DNA of 64,000 bases from Capsaspora owczarzaki ATCC 30864 (lineage: Eukaryota > Opisthokonta > Filasterea): assembly GCF_000151315.2 (NCBI RefSeq), contig NW_011887303.1:891503-955502 (forward strand), written 5' to 3'. Of this stretch, positions 33,111 to 43,103 are shown in pieces. The notes beneath the pieces were generated by a model, which did no database searches, was not told the origin of the DNA, and was given only the letters and a program-made list of their open reading frames with translations. The position numbers and the translations under genes are program-made. Within the stretch, counting starts at the first letter, position 1. Each line of letters starts with the position of its first letter.

Positions 33111-35053
33111 TTAGAACTCGTCGCCGGCAGCGCCAGCCTCAGCCTCGTTGGAGTCGACGCCAACTTCCTCGTAGTCCTTCTCGAGGGCGGCAAGATCCTC
33201 GCGAGCCTCAGCAAACTCGCCTTCCTCCATGCCCTCACCGACGTACCAGTGGACGAAGGCGCGCTTGGCGTACATGAGATCGAACTTGTAGTCAAGACGA
33301 GCCCAGGCCTCGGCGATGGCGGTGGTGTTGGAGAGCATGCAGACAGCGCGCTGGACCTTGGCGAGGTCGCCGTTGGGGACGGTCTGGGGCGAGCGCGAGT
33401 TGATGCCGACCTTGAAGCCGGTGGGGCACCAGTCGACAAACTGGATGGTGCGCTTGGTCTTGATGGAGGCGATGGCAGCCGAGACGTCCTTGGGGACGAC
33501 GTCACCGCGGTACAGGAGGCAGCAGGCCATGTACTTGCCGTGGCGGGGGTCGCACTTGACCATCTGGTTGGCAGGGTCAAAGCAGGCCGAGGTGATCTCA
33601 GCAACCGACATGTTCTCGTGCGAGGCCTTCTCGACCGAGACGACGGGGGCGTAGGTGGAGAGCGGGAAGTGGATGCGGGGGTAGGGCACGAGGTTGGTCT
33701 GGAACTCGTTCAAGTCGACGTTGAGGGCGCCCTGGAAGCGGAGCGAGGCGGTGATGGACGAGACGACCTGCGAGATGAGGCGGTTGAGGTTGGTGTACGA
33801 GGGGCGCTCAATGCCGAGGTTGCGGCGGCAAATGTCGTAGATGGCCTCGTTGTCGACCATGAACGAGCAGTCAGAGTGCTCGAGGGTGGTGTGGGTGGTC
33901 AGAATCGAGTTGTAGGGCTCAACGACGGCGGTCGAGACCTGGGGAGCGGGGTAGACCGAGAACTCGAGCTTGGACTTCTTGCCATAGTCGTGCGACAGGC
34001 GCTCCATGAGGAGCGAGGTGAAGCCAGAGCCCGTGCCACCGCCGAACGAGTGGAAGACGAGGAAGCCCTGGAGACCGGTGCAGTTGTCCGCAAGACGGCG
34101 GATCTTGTCGAGGACAGAGTCGATAATCTCCTTGCCGACAGTGTAGTGGCCGCGGGCGTAGTTGTTGGCGGCGTCCTCCTTGCCAGAGATGAGCTGCTCG
34201 GGGTGGAAGAGGGTCTTGAACGAGCCGTTGCGGACAACGTCAATGACGGAGGGCTCGAGATCGACATAGATGGCGCGCGGGACGTGCTTGCCAGACTCGG
34301 TCTCCGAGAAGAAGGTCGAGAACGAGTCGTCGGTCGCGTTGGGGCGCGACTCGGTGACGCGGCCGTCGGGGTTGATGCCGTGCTCGAGGCAGTAGAGCTC
34401 CCAGCAGGCGTTACCGATCTGGACACCAGCCTGACCGACGTGGACGGAGATGACTTCGCGCTGCGATTCAAAAAAAAAACAAGCAAGGAAATGAAATCAG
34501 CGAAAAAACCAACAAAAAAAAATGGCGCCAAAAAAAAAAGGAAAAAAAAAAACGAGCGCGAAAAAACCGTTTCTTCATCAACGAGGACGTGGCGGGAAGC
34601 CAATGTCAACGGAAGAGAGGAGAGTGAAGTGTGTGTGTGTGTGCGCGCGCGTGTGTGTGTGAAGGAACGCGAGTGGACGAGCAGAGCAAAGGAAAAGAGC
34701 GAAGGAAAAGACAGAAGAAAGAAAAAAAAATGCTGATCTCATTCTCAAACTGTTTGGCCGTTTTTGCGCTCCATTCCGTCAGCCAATGAGCAAAGCACTG
34801 GGCCGCGGTCCGCCCCCCCCCCATTCGCCACAATGGCAGCAAAAGCAAGCGCAGCTGTTGAAGACAAGGGAGGAGAGCTGGGGGGGAAAAGGCAGAGACA
34901 GTGCAGAGACAGTCAAAGAAGAAAAAAAAAAAAAAAAAAAAAAAGAGCACGCGCCCCACGACTTTGATTTCCTTCCTGGCACTCAAAGGCTCAATGCAAC
35001 GCAGCAGAGAACACACGTTCGAGAGACGAGTGTGAGATGGAATGGGTTACCAT
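33111..35053 (-). CDS. TUBA: Alpha-tubulin
   Basis: The main exon 33111-34460 encodes 449 residues. With the initiator Met from a separate ATG-only exon placed at 35051-35053 (ATG|GTAACC), the protein is 450 residues, the usual size. It has the GTP-binding [49 protein letters not shown] and an acidic tail. A first intron directly after the ATG is common in alpha-tubulin genes; another in-intron ATG could be used, so the exon 1 position is inferred. Two features are unusual. Position 40, normally the acetylated Lys, is Arg in a shortened loop ([13 protein letters not shown]). The last residue is Phe (GAAGDEF) rather than Tyr. Codon use is extremely biased to G/C third positions, consistent with high expression. 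Confidence 0.95.
34461..35050. other. Presumed first intron of alpha-tubulin, low complexity
   Basis: It contains A-rich tracts (34520-34560, 34921-34944), GT/GC repeats at 34630-34662 and a C run near 34815. It is bounded by GTAACC and CGCAG on the minus strand. No exon is seen. Confidence 0.5.
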
Positions 35054-35715
35054 TGTTGAGTTGTTGTTGTTGTTGTTGGAGGAAGGGTTTGAAAAACAAA
35101 AAAATCCGGCCGAGTGTTCTTGTGAAGAGAACGAGACGGAGTTTGAGTTTTTAAAAAAGAGTGATGGAGGAAAAAATGGCGCCAAAACCAGAAGAGAAAA
35201 AAAAAAAAGCAAAACCACGAAACGAAGAAGTTGTTGCACATCGATATCGAGAGGAAAGAAGGAAGGAAGGAAGGAAGGAAGGAAGGAATACAAAGGGCAC
35301 AACGAATATTTGGGGGAGAAGAAGCAAAGACGCAAAACGGGGCAACCGTGTCTTGCCTTTCGAAATCAAAAGTGAAATTGAACTTGTTCACGACCTTACC
35401 CGCAACGAAACCTAGGAAAGGATGAATGCGCAGGTATCGTGTTACTGATGATTATAGTAAAGAATGAGAGGAAGACGGATGAGGCATGAGCCCAGTTCGC
35501 AACAGAACGAAAACCAAAAATTTGTAACATCCGGGTTTTTGATAACAATGAAGGCACAACCACCACCACCATCGCGCATACAGTTACAAGTGCATCCATG
35601 ACACACAGATCAATGAAAAGAAAGAAAAAGAATCAGCAGAAATATCAACAAAACAATCAAACAATCAAACAATCCAACCAAGCTTGAAGCCGAGACGCTG
35701 AACGCCCGCATTCCA
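35054..35715. other. Alpha-tubulin upstream region and LST2 3' flank
   Basis: Contains GTTGTT repeats at about 35058-35080, a GGAA tandem run at 35255-35287 (about eight units), purine-rich DNA and an ACCACC cluster near 35560. It is likely the tubulin promoter, from position only. No gene is seen. Confidence 0.45.
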
Positions 35716-37871
35716 TCACTGCGAGTTACTGCAGTGAGAGTAGCAGGTGACACAGACGCGGACAGCAGCTTGGAAGCCAAACTGCGGCAAGTGAACCGTA
35801 TTGCTGGAGCACTGCCCGCAAAACAGACTACCGCAGTTACGGCAGTGGTGGCGCCGCCGGAACATTGTGAATGGCTCTTGGCACAGCGTGCAGGATGTGG
35901 AAGACTCGTTGGACACCCACACTGGAGGAGCCTGCACGTGGTCGAGACGCTGCGAAAGCAGACTCGCCGATCGAATGCGCCCTTCGTACTGCTGCTCTGG
36001 CTCGGGGGACGGTGGCGCTGCAGCTGTGGCCGAGCTTGCCAGGGTGGACGTGGCTGCAGCAAGTGCGGAAGGCTTGCTGGGCGCCTGCGGCACAGTCGGT
36101 GCGACCTCGTGCAACTTGAACACGGTTTTCAGAATCGCTCGAAAGTGCACGGCGTTGGCGTCGCTTTGCAACTTGTCGGCCACACCGGCAATTTGTGTAA
36201 ACAGCTCTTGGGCGACACCGGGCAACGACGCGCTCTCGGCACTCTCTGCTGCTCCAGAATCATCAAGAGCATCGTCGACAACATCCTGGCACAAGAGCTT
36301 GCAAGCAGCCCAGAGCACGGGCATGGGCGTCGCGAGCACCCGCTGAGACAGAGCTTCCAGGTCGGTAAAGTATGTGCGAAACAGGAATGGCATCTGGGCG
36401 GGGGCAGTAAAGTCAAAAAGCGAACTGCTGGGGTTGTCCTGCGGGAGTTTGGCGGGAGTTGGGGCGGCGCCAATCGCAAGCTGCTGACTGCTCGCGGAGG
36501 AGCCTCCTCGACCGCGACCATAGGCTGCAACGTGCACAAGGCCGCCGTTGCGACCCAGAATGCCGTGCACCACGGCCAGGCGCGGAATGGCAAACATGAG
36601 CGCCGAGTCGTAATCGTCAATCGACTCTTGCGTGATCACACCGTTCTCCTAGGCCCCCAGCAGGGCATCGGAGAACAGGGCGCACATGAGTTGCTGCTCT
36701 TCAATCTCGACGGCCNNNNNNNNNNNNNNNNNNNNNNNNNNNNNNNNNNNNNNNNNNNNNNNNNNNNNNNNNNNNNNNNNNNNNNNNNNNNNNNNNNNNN
36801 NNNNNNNNNNNNNNNGGTGGTCCACGCCGTGTCGAAATCCCGCAGGGCAGCACGCACAGCAGGATGGTATGAGATGCCGGGAGCCCGATCGTACGAGGAC
36901 GGCGACGATGCTCCATACTGGACGATGGAGTTGCGAAGTCGCTTGATCGAGTTGACGAGCAGCCTGGCAGGTTGCCTGAGCTCTTCTGACGCATCTTCGT
37001 GCGTGGCCATGATTGCACCGGCCTCGAGGCACTCTGCGTTAAACCACAGCGGAGCATAGTACCCTTGGTTCAAGTCCTCCTGGACATCCTCTGGGAATTT
37101 GACACGGTAACCGCGATTCGATCGGAGCGGCGGCTCTTCCACCCGGCTGGCGCTGGTTCGCAGCTGAGCAGTGCACTCGTCCACCATAGCGTTGATAATG
37201 TTCAGCAGGGTCTGCTGTGACGTTCTGAGCTTCTGCACCATCAGCACGCACGTCTCTGCGTCGACCGATCCGTCGAAGGCGTCCAGCTCCCGCACCAGCT
37301 TCTTGAGCTGCTGGTCTGCCTTGAAGAAGGCTGCCAGCGGGCGCGAATCGGCCGCGCGCTTTGGCTTGAAGAAGAGCGCCTTGAGTGACTGGAGCGGTGC
37401 AGCGAGTGATGACGATGACCCGGACGTTGATGACGAGGACGAGGACGGGGACGAGGCCGGGGAAGACCCAGCGACACCAACGGTACCAGCGGCTAGTCTG
37501 CCTTGCGATGGGCGCGACGACGCGGTGCTTGACGGGGCTGATCTTGGCAGAGTTGAGCTTGACAGAGCTGCGCTTGATGGTCCCGCAGCAGTCGCAGGCG
37601 GACTTGCTGTCCGTGTCGGAGTTGTGGAGCGAACTGATGACCGGCCTCCTCCTGTGACTGGTCCTACTACGGCTGAGGATGCAGCCACCACTCTTCCGCT
37701 GGCATTCATGGAAGAGGTATATGAAGCTGTCAGTGACGAAGATGATGCCAATGATGGTGATGGTGCGACGGGAGCAGCGGTGGTCAGCGTTCGGAGACTG
37801 CTGGGAACGCTGGGCGAGGTTGGCGGGCAGACGTCAGGGGCGGCACCCTGTCCACGACCGCCACCAGACAT
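35716..37871 (-). CDS. ZFYVE28: Lateral signaling target protein 2 homologue (LST2/ZFYVE28), interrupted by assembly gap and in-frame TAG
   Basis: The N-terminal ~210 residues are Ser/Ala/Thr-rich. They are followed by the conserved LST2 block: FFKADQQLKKLVRELDAFDG, LLNIINAMVDEC, VKFPEDVQEDL, LWFNAECLEAGAIM. After the 100-N gap the block resumes (CALFSDALLGA) and, after an in-frame TAG at 36649-36651, continues as ENGVITQESIDDYDSALMFA and IPRLAVVHG, exactly where the family expects it. The C-terminus is a FYVE zinc finger with WVSNESSTSCTLCQ, RRRHHCRNCG and RVCVTCYSHC, for binding PI3P on endosomes. LST2 proteins dampen EGFR signalling. The TAG aligns to a normal residue position in human LST2, so it is a base error, a real nonsense mutation, or an unrecognised short intron. 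Confidence 0.8.
36716..36815. other. Assembly gap (100 N)
   Basis: Exactly 100 N residues, the conventional placeholder for a gap of unknown size, inside the LST2 coding region. Confidence 0.99.
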
Positions 37872-38129
37872 GGTTGAAGAGCAACAAGAAGCGTGAATGC
37901 AAGTGGCTGGAGAGATGCAGACGCGCAGTGCTACGAAATGAGGGAGGGGGAAACGAAACGACTGGATAAGGTTTTTGAAGACTGAGGTCACTCACTTGCC
38001 TCCGTCGCAACAGCAATGCATCAAAGCAAGAAAGGTCTGCATAAACAGTGTACTCGCCATGAACATGCAGTTTGGGAGAAAAAAAAATACGGCTCAACAA
38101 CAACAAAAATCAAAAATCGAAGTGTCGCT

Positions 38130-40311
38130 TTAAAACTTGAACTTTTTGGACTTGCCAGTGTCTTGGGCCTTCTTTCTCTTTACAGTCTGTCGGGCGGCAT
38201 GTTCTGCGACCAGATCGCTCAAATCCTCTTTTGGTTCGCCGCCAGGCTGTTCGCGCTGCGCGGCTTCCAATCGTGCCCTCAAAGCGTCCTCATCCAGGCC
38301 CTCCAGTTCGCTCGGATCAAGCGCCAGGTCCACACCTAGAGCGACAACAAGATATTTTTTCAACGACACATGGACAGAGACAGAGAAAAGAAAAAGTGAG
38401 CAATCCGGCGAACATCCTCCCTCAAAAAGGTGAACGACAACAAAAGTACCAATCACCCCATCACCCAAACGCTAAATTACCTGCACCAACGGTTCGCCGC
38501 GATGTCGTGGCACCAAGCATATCGTACACACGCTCGGAGCCCATGAGGGAACCGCCAACCGTGGCACGCTTCTCGGGGATGACTTGGTAGAGCGACTTTG
38601 GACGACCCGCATCTGCTTCGCCGTCTCGCTGGTCCATTGCGCTCTCGATGCGTCGCTTGCGCAACTCGATGACATCGGGAGTCTCCAGACCCGCTGGAAT
38701 GGAGGAGAGACCGCTGGGCGTTTCCATGCCGTGCAACTCGGCAGCGATGGCGGCTTGGGCGCGACGCTCTGCAGCGTCGCTGTCCTCCTCGTCGTCGGCA
38801 GCTGCTGCGCCGCCGTTCGTGTACTCGTCTTCGTTTTCACCGTCATCGACGCCTTCGGCGCCTTCGTCGTTGCCATCCTCGGCCTCCTCGTCCTCCGACT
38901 CCGAGTCAGACTCGGCAGCCTCGGCCTCAAGCGTGCCCCAAAGCTGTCGCTGGATGGGCTCGTTGTCTTCAGCCTTCAGTGTCTTGTTGTAGTCGGCAGC
39001 CACGGTGCCAAAGACGTCGCCGTACAGCGGGCGGCCGTACTCGTCGACGGGCGGACGACCCCAGCCGCCAGGATGGTAGCCGAAATTGGCGCCAGACGGG
39101 ATGGGTGCATTCAAGCCGGGGACTTTGAGGTTGGGGTAGGACGGCGGCGGGCCGTAGCGCTGCATGGGAATGAGCCACGGCGGAGGGAAGAGGTGCATCG
39201 AGTTGCCCGAGATCGGCATGCCGAGCGCCTCCTTGAGCTCGTTCGAGAGCTGGCCAGGACGGCGGTCGGTGACTCGGGTCTCAAACTCCTTGCCCTCGAA
39301 GTACATTTCGCCAAACTTGGACATGATGGGTTTTGTTTGGAACTTGAAGAAGGCGTCCTGCAGCTTTTGGAACTCGATGCCGATTTTACCCATCTTGGGC
39401 CGCACTGACTCGCGCATCTTGGACTTGAGTGACTTTGCCGCTTCCTTCTCTGCGACGGCATCGCGCATTTCCATGATGCCCGTGGCCTTGATAAACTCGG
39501 GCAGGTCGAACGGCGGCTTCTCCTGGCCGCGCTTGTTCTGGAGGTACTTGCGCTTCTGCTGCCAGTGCACGGGCACTGCCACCGTGTTTCGCGCGGACTT
39601 GAGTGTGACGAGCAGTCGCGGATCGCGTGCAGTGACGTCTGCCGCCTCAACGACGTCTGGCGCCCGCACGAGCTGCTTGAGCTCGGCCACTGTCAAGCGC
39701 TCGGTCATCTTGCGCCTGCGGTTGCTCATCGCCTTGTCGCCCTCGCCGTCGTTCTCGTCGCCCTCGGCAGACTTTTGCTCGCTCGCGCTCTTGGCAGCAG
39801 CAGCATCGGCAGCAGCTTGGGCAGCAGCAGCTTGTGCAGCAGCATCGGTCGTTGACGGGTCGTCGGCCCCGCCTTCAGCCGCCGCACCCGCACCCGCACC
39901 CGCACCAGCATCAGCAGACTGTGGCTGGAATCGCGCAAACGCCTTTGCAAACTCTGCGTACTGTGCACTTGCGAGGTCGACTGGCGGCGCTTCGGCAACG
40001 TACTCGACCTCAATGTCAATGTCGTCCTCTGCGCCGGCTCCCGCTCCACCATCATCGTCAGCATTGTCGTCGTCGTCGTCGTCGTCGTCGTCAGCGGATG
40101 CGGATGTGCCGTTGGTCGTCGCGCCGTGGCCGTGCTTCTTGCCCTTCTGCTTCCTGCGATCCTTCTTCTTCATTGCGCGCCTCAACGCGGCTCCGCTCAG
40201 CACTTTGCCGCCGGGCTGCGGCTGCGACTGCATTGCTGGTGCGGTTGTTGACCCTGCGCCGGCGCCGATCGGACCGTGGTGGTGAGCAGCACGAGCGACG
40301 GTCGCCGACAT
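38130..40311 (-). CDS. SF3B2: Splicing factor 3B subunit 2
   Basis: Exons 38481-40311 and 38130-38335 give 678 residues. It is a component of the U2 snRNP SF3b complex (SAP145), contacting pre-mRNA near the branch point. After an Ala/Asp-rich disordered N-terminus (CGT repeats give a poly-Asp run) come the conserved core RNTVAVPVHWQQKRKYLQNK, GIMEMRDAVAEKEAAKSLKS, PKMGKIGIEFQKLQDAFF and the proline-rich PSP region PPPWLIPMQRYGPPPSYPNL followed by PGGWGRPPVDEYGRPLYGDV. The short last exon ends with a basic KSKKFKF tail typical of the family. It is shorter than human SF3B2 (895) because of a reduced N-terminus. Confidence 0.93.
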
Positions 40312-40638
40312 TCAAAAAGAAAAGAAAAAAAAACTGAATGGAAAACTGAATGGAAAAAAAAAAAAAAAAAAAAAAAGATGGAAAGATCGCTGAAAATCTC
40401 AATCTCAATTGAAAAACAAACATGAAGTACGAACATTGTGTTCGCACGCTCTGCTCGGTTTTTGTTGTTGCTTTTGACTGCGAGGAAGAAGAAGAAATAT
40501 GACACTGGTCTCGATTTTGAGAGGTGCTTTGGCACAGGATGAATGAACAAACGGCAATCCGGAACTCGCGGTCGCAGCGCAACGAGCACGGCAGTCAAAA
40601 CAACAACACCAACGTTGTTGATGCAGCAATAACAAACC
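40312..40638. other. Spacer between SF3B2 start and ALG2 stop
   Basis: 327 bp with an A run at about 40353-40377 immediately upstream of the SF3B2 ATG (poly-T on its coding strand). No gene is seen. Confidence 0.5.
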
Positions 40639-42621
40639 TCAGAGCTTCTTGGCCTTGCGCGAGGGCTGCCGACGACGGTCTGCTGTTGCTGCTGCAGGAG
40701 AAGGACCGGCCTCGATCAAATTCTGAACCACCTCTTCGAGCTGATCGGCAAAGGCCGCAAACGAAAACTTGTCAAGGACGCGAGCACGGCCGGCAACGCC
40801 CATCTGCTCGGCGGCGTCAGGGTTGCGAACAATCTCAAGCATGGCCGCGGTGAACGCCTCCGAGGTGGGATTGCACAAAAAGCCGGTGCGCTTGTGAACG
40901 ACCGTCTCAAGCGGCCCGCCCGTGTTGACAGCAATAACCGGTCGCGAGGAGATCATGCCCTGGACGGAAGATGCAGAGGCGCGAAACATGAGGGCACAGA
41001 GGGACGCAAATCAACGGGCGATGGAGTTCAACAAGCCTTCGAACTTGGCAAGAAGGCCACTTACTTCCAAGGGCCCAATGCCAAAATGCTCATTGGTCGG
41101 AGTGTACATAAGGCAGTCGCAGGAGCGAAGAAGCTGAATCTTCTCCTCATCGCTGAAGGAACGCTTGAAACTGACATGGTCTGCCAGTCCGTTCGCTTGT
41201 GCAAACTGCTGCAGCTCGGCATGATACTCGCGGTTTTCTGGGAGGCGCTCGTCGTATCCTCCTACAGAAGCAAGACAAAGGCCATGTTAGAGTCACCCAA
41301 AGTCGGGTCAATCGACCGTAAAAACGAAACACACACACAAAAAAAAAAAAAAATCGGCAGAACTGCTTACCAGCCAAAACGAGTCGCACGTGCTCCCACT
41401 CTGCTTTTGTGAGTTGCTGCTTCAGTCCGAGCAGCGCTTCGAGTGCCAGCATCAAGTTCTTCTTGCGCTCAAAGCGATTGATCGACAAGAAAGTGGTGTT
41501 AGGGGCAAGAGCGAGTCGCGCAAATCCGCGGGGACGGCCGCCACCGTTATCATCTGCCGACCCAAAAGCAGCAACGTTGATGGCTGGGTACACAACCTGC
41601 GGCCGAATGTGCTGCAGTGAACGGAAAGTGGCGTTGAAAACTCCAGCCGTAAACTTGCTATTCACCAGCACGGTATCGGCAAGGCCTGAGACAATGGTGT
41701 GACGCAGCAGCATACAGAGTGTGAGCAATGTGTTGCGCACCATTTGCTGTTCGAATGTCGAGAACAACTGTCTCTACACTTTGATAAAATTGACAATCTC
41801 TTTCTTTCTCACCTGTCGTCCGCTCCTCCAGCCAATCAATAGGAGATCGATACAGTCGCTTCAAAAGCGAGGTTCGCTGTGTCAAGAGCTGATCGGGAAA
41901 GTGGCAGTAAAACACAATCTGTAGCAACCAAGAGAAGAACATCGAAATGAGAAAATCGTCCAAAGCAGATGAAGCGACGACCCAAATTTGCAAGTAATAG
42001 CAGCCTCGTGTGACATCGCATTATCAATGCCCAACACGCGCACCTTGGACTTTGGCGAGAAAATGCGCAAAAACGGGATGCACGCTGAAATTTGGTCGAC
42101 AACGACCACGTCAAACCGTGGATAGAACAAAGCCATAGCGATGGCAGTGATAATCATTCGCAGATAGGCGCAGAATGCGTAAAATCGTCTGTCAACGCGA
42201 AATTTGGATCAGCGTGGAAACTAGTGAGTGCGTTGTTTGTTGTCTCAGATTTTGACAGCGCATTATTTGCTCAGATCGCAGTCAATCCCCTCCCCCATCC
42301 ACCACCAGACCATCGCGTTGAAACCCCATGATGATGCAATAGATGATATTGACGTTGTCAGCAAGATCAAACGCAAGCAGCCCGTTGTTACCCTGCAATG
42401 TTCCGCGGAAACCAGCTGCCGTGGACGTGGACGGGAAGCTGCCCGTCGCGCGTCTCGCTGAAGCAGCGCGCGGGGTCGTGGTGCGACGTGAACAAGTGCA
42501 CCTCGTGGCCTTTGCTGGTGCAGGCGAGTGCGGCGTCGACGACCAGTCGCTCAGCGCCGCCTATGCCCAGGTCGGGATGCACAAACGCAATCCGCGTTGG
42601 AGTGAATGCGATTCTGGACAT
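40639..42621 (-). CDS. ALG2: ALG2 alpha-1,3/1,6-mannosyltransferase
   Basis: Exons 42392-42621, 42044-42188, 41813-41918, 41371-41685, 41065-41261 and 40639-40959 give 437 residues. It adds the second and third mannoses to the dolichol-linked oligosaccharide on the cytosolic face of the ER. Family marks in order are [56 protein letters not shown], the GT4 region [32 protein letters not shown], the active-site EHFGIGPLE and [13 protein letters not shown]. All exon joins reproduce the human sequence order without gaps. The C-terminal extension ([20 protein letters not shown]) ends in KAKKL, which could act as a dilysine-type ER signal. Confidence 0.93.
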
Positions 42622-43103
42622 TTTGCAATTCAAACACAAGACTGGTTGTGTGGATATGATATGGAACGAGTTTATGAAAAAGGGAAAACAAATAAAAACA
42701 AAGCTAGACATGGTCGATGAGTGACAATGGAACGAGGTAACATGGAAACAAGCGCAGCAATGAGAATTGGAAATCGATTGAAGCAACCAAGCCGTGAAAC
42801 CGTTCTGCAACAAAGGCCAATGTTGGAAGCCGCATGAACAGTTTTGGGGGGAAGAAGCTAGATTAACAAAAAAAAAACCACACAGTGTACACAAACAACA
42901 ACGGAAATGGGAAAGCAGCAATGTCGAGAAAACACACTGAAGAATAACGACCCGACACAGATGCACAAGTAAAACAAGCAAAAAAAAAATGGGAAAGACA
43001 CGAGAGAACAAGAATAGACAAAGGGGGGGGGGGAAAGCCAACCAAAAAAAAAAACAAAAGAGCAATCAAAAAACCAGCGCTCTCGCTTTAAATCCCAACT
43101 CGT
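42622..43103. other. Spacer between ALG2 start and the CH-domain gene stop
   Basis: About 480 bp, with A runs near 42870 and 43050 and a G run at 43023-43032. No gene is seen. Confidence 0.5.

Noticed and set aside
33249-34736. A 495-codon plus-strand open frame opposite alpha-tubulin
   Set aside because: It is the antisense shadow of the highly GC3-biased tubulin exon, is Val/Gly/Asp/Arg-rich with no domain, and has no splice structure of its own.
39164-40285. A 373-codon plus-strand open frame opposite SF3B2
   Set aside because: Ser/Ala/Pro low-complexity shadow; SF3B2 on the other strand is unmistakable.
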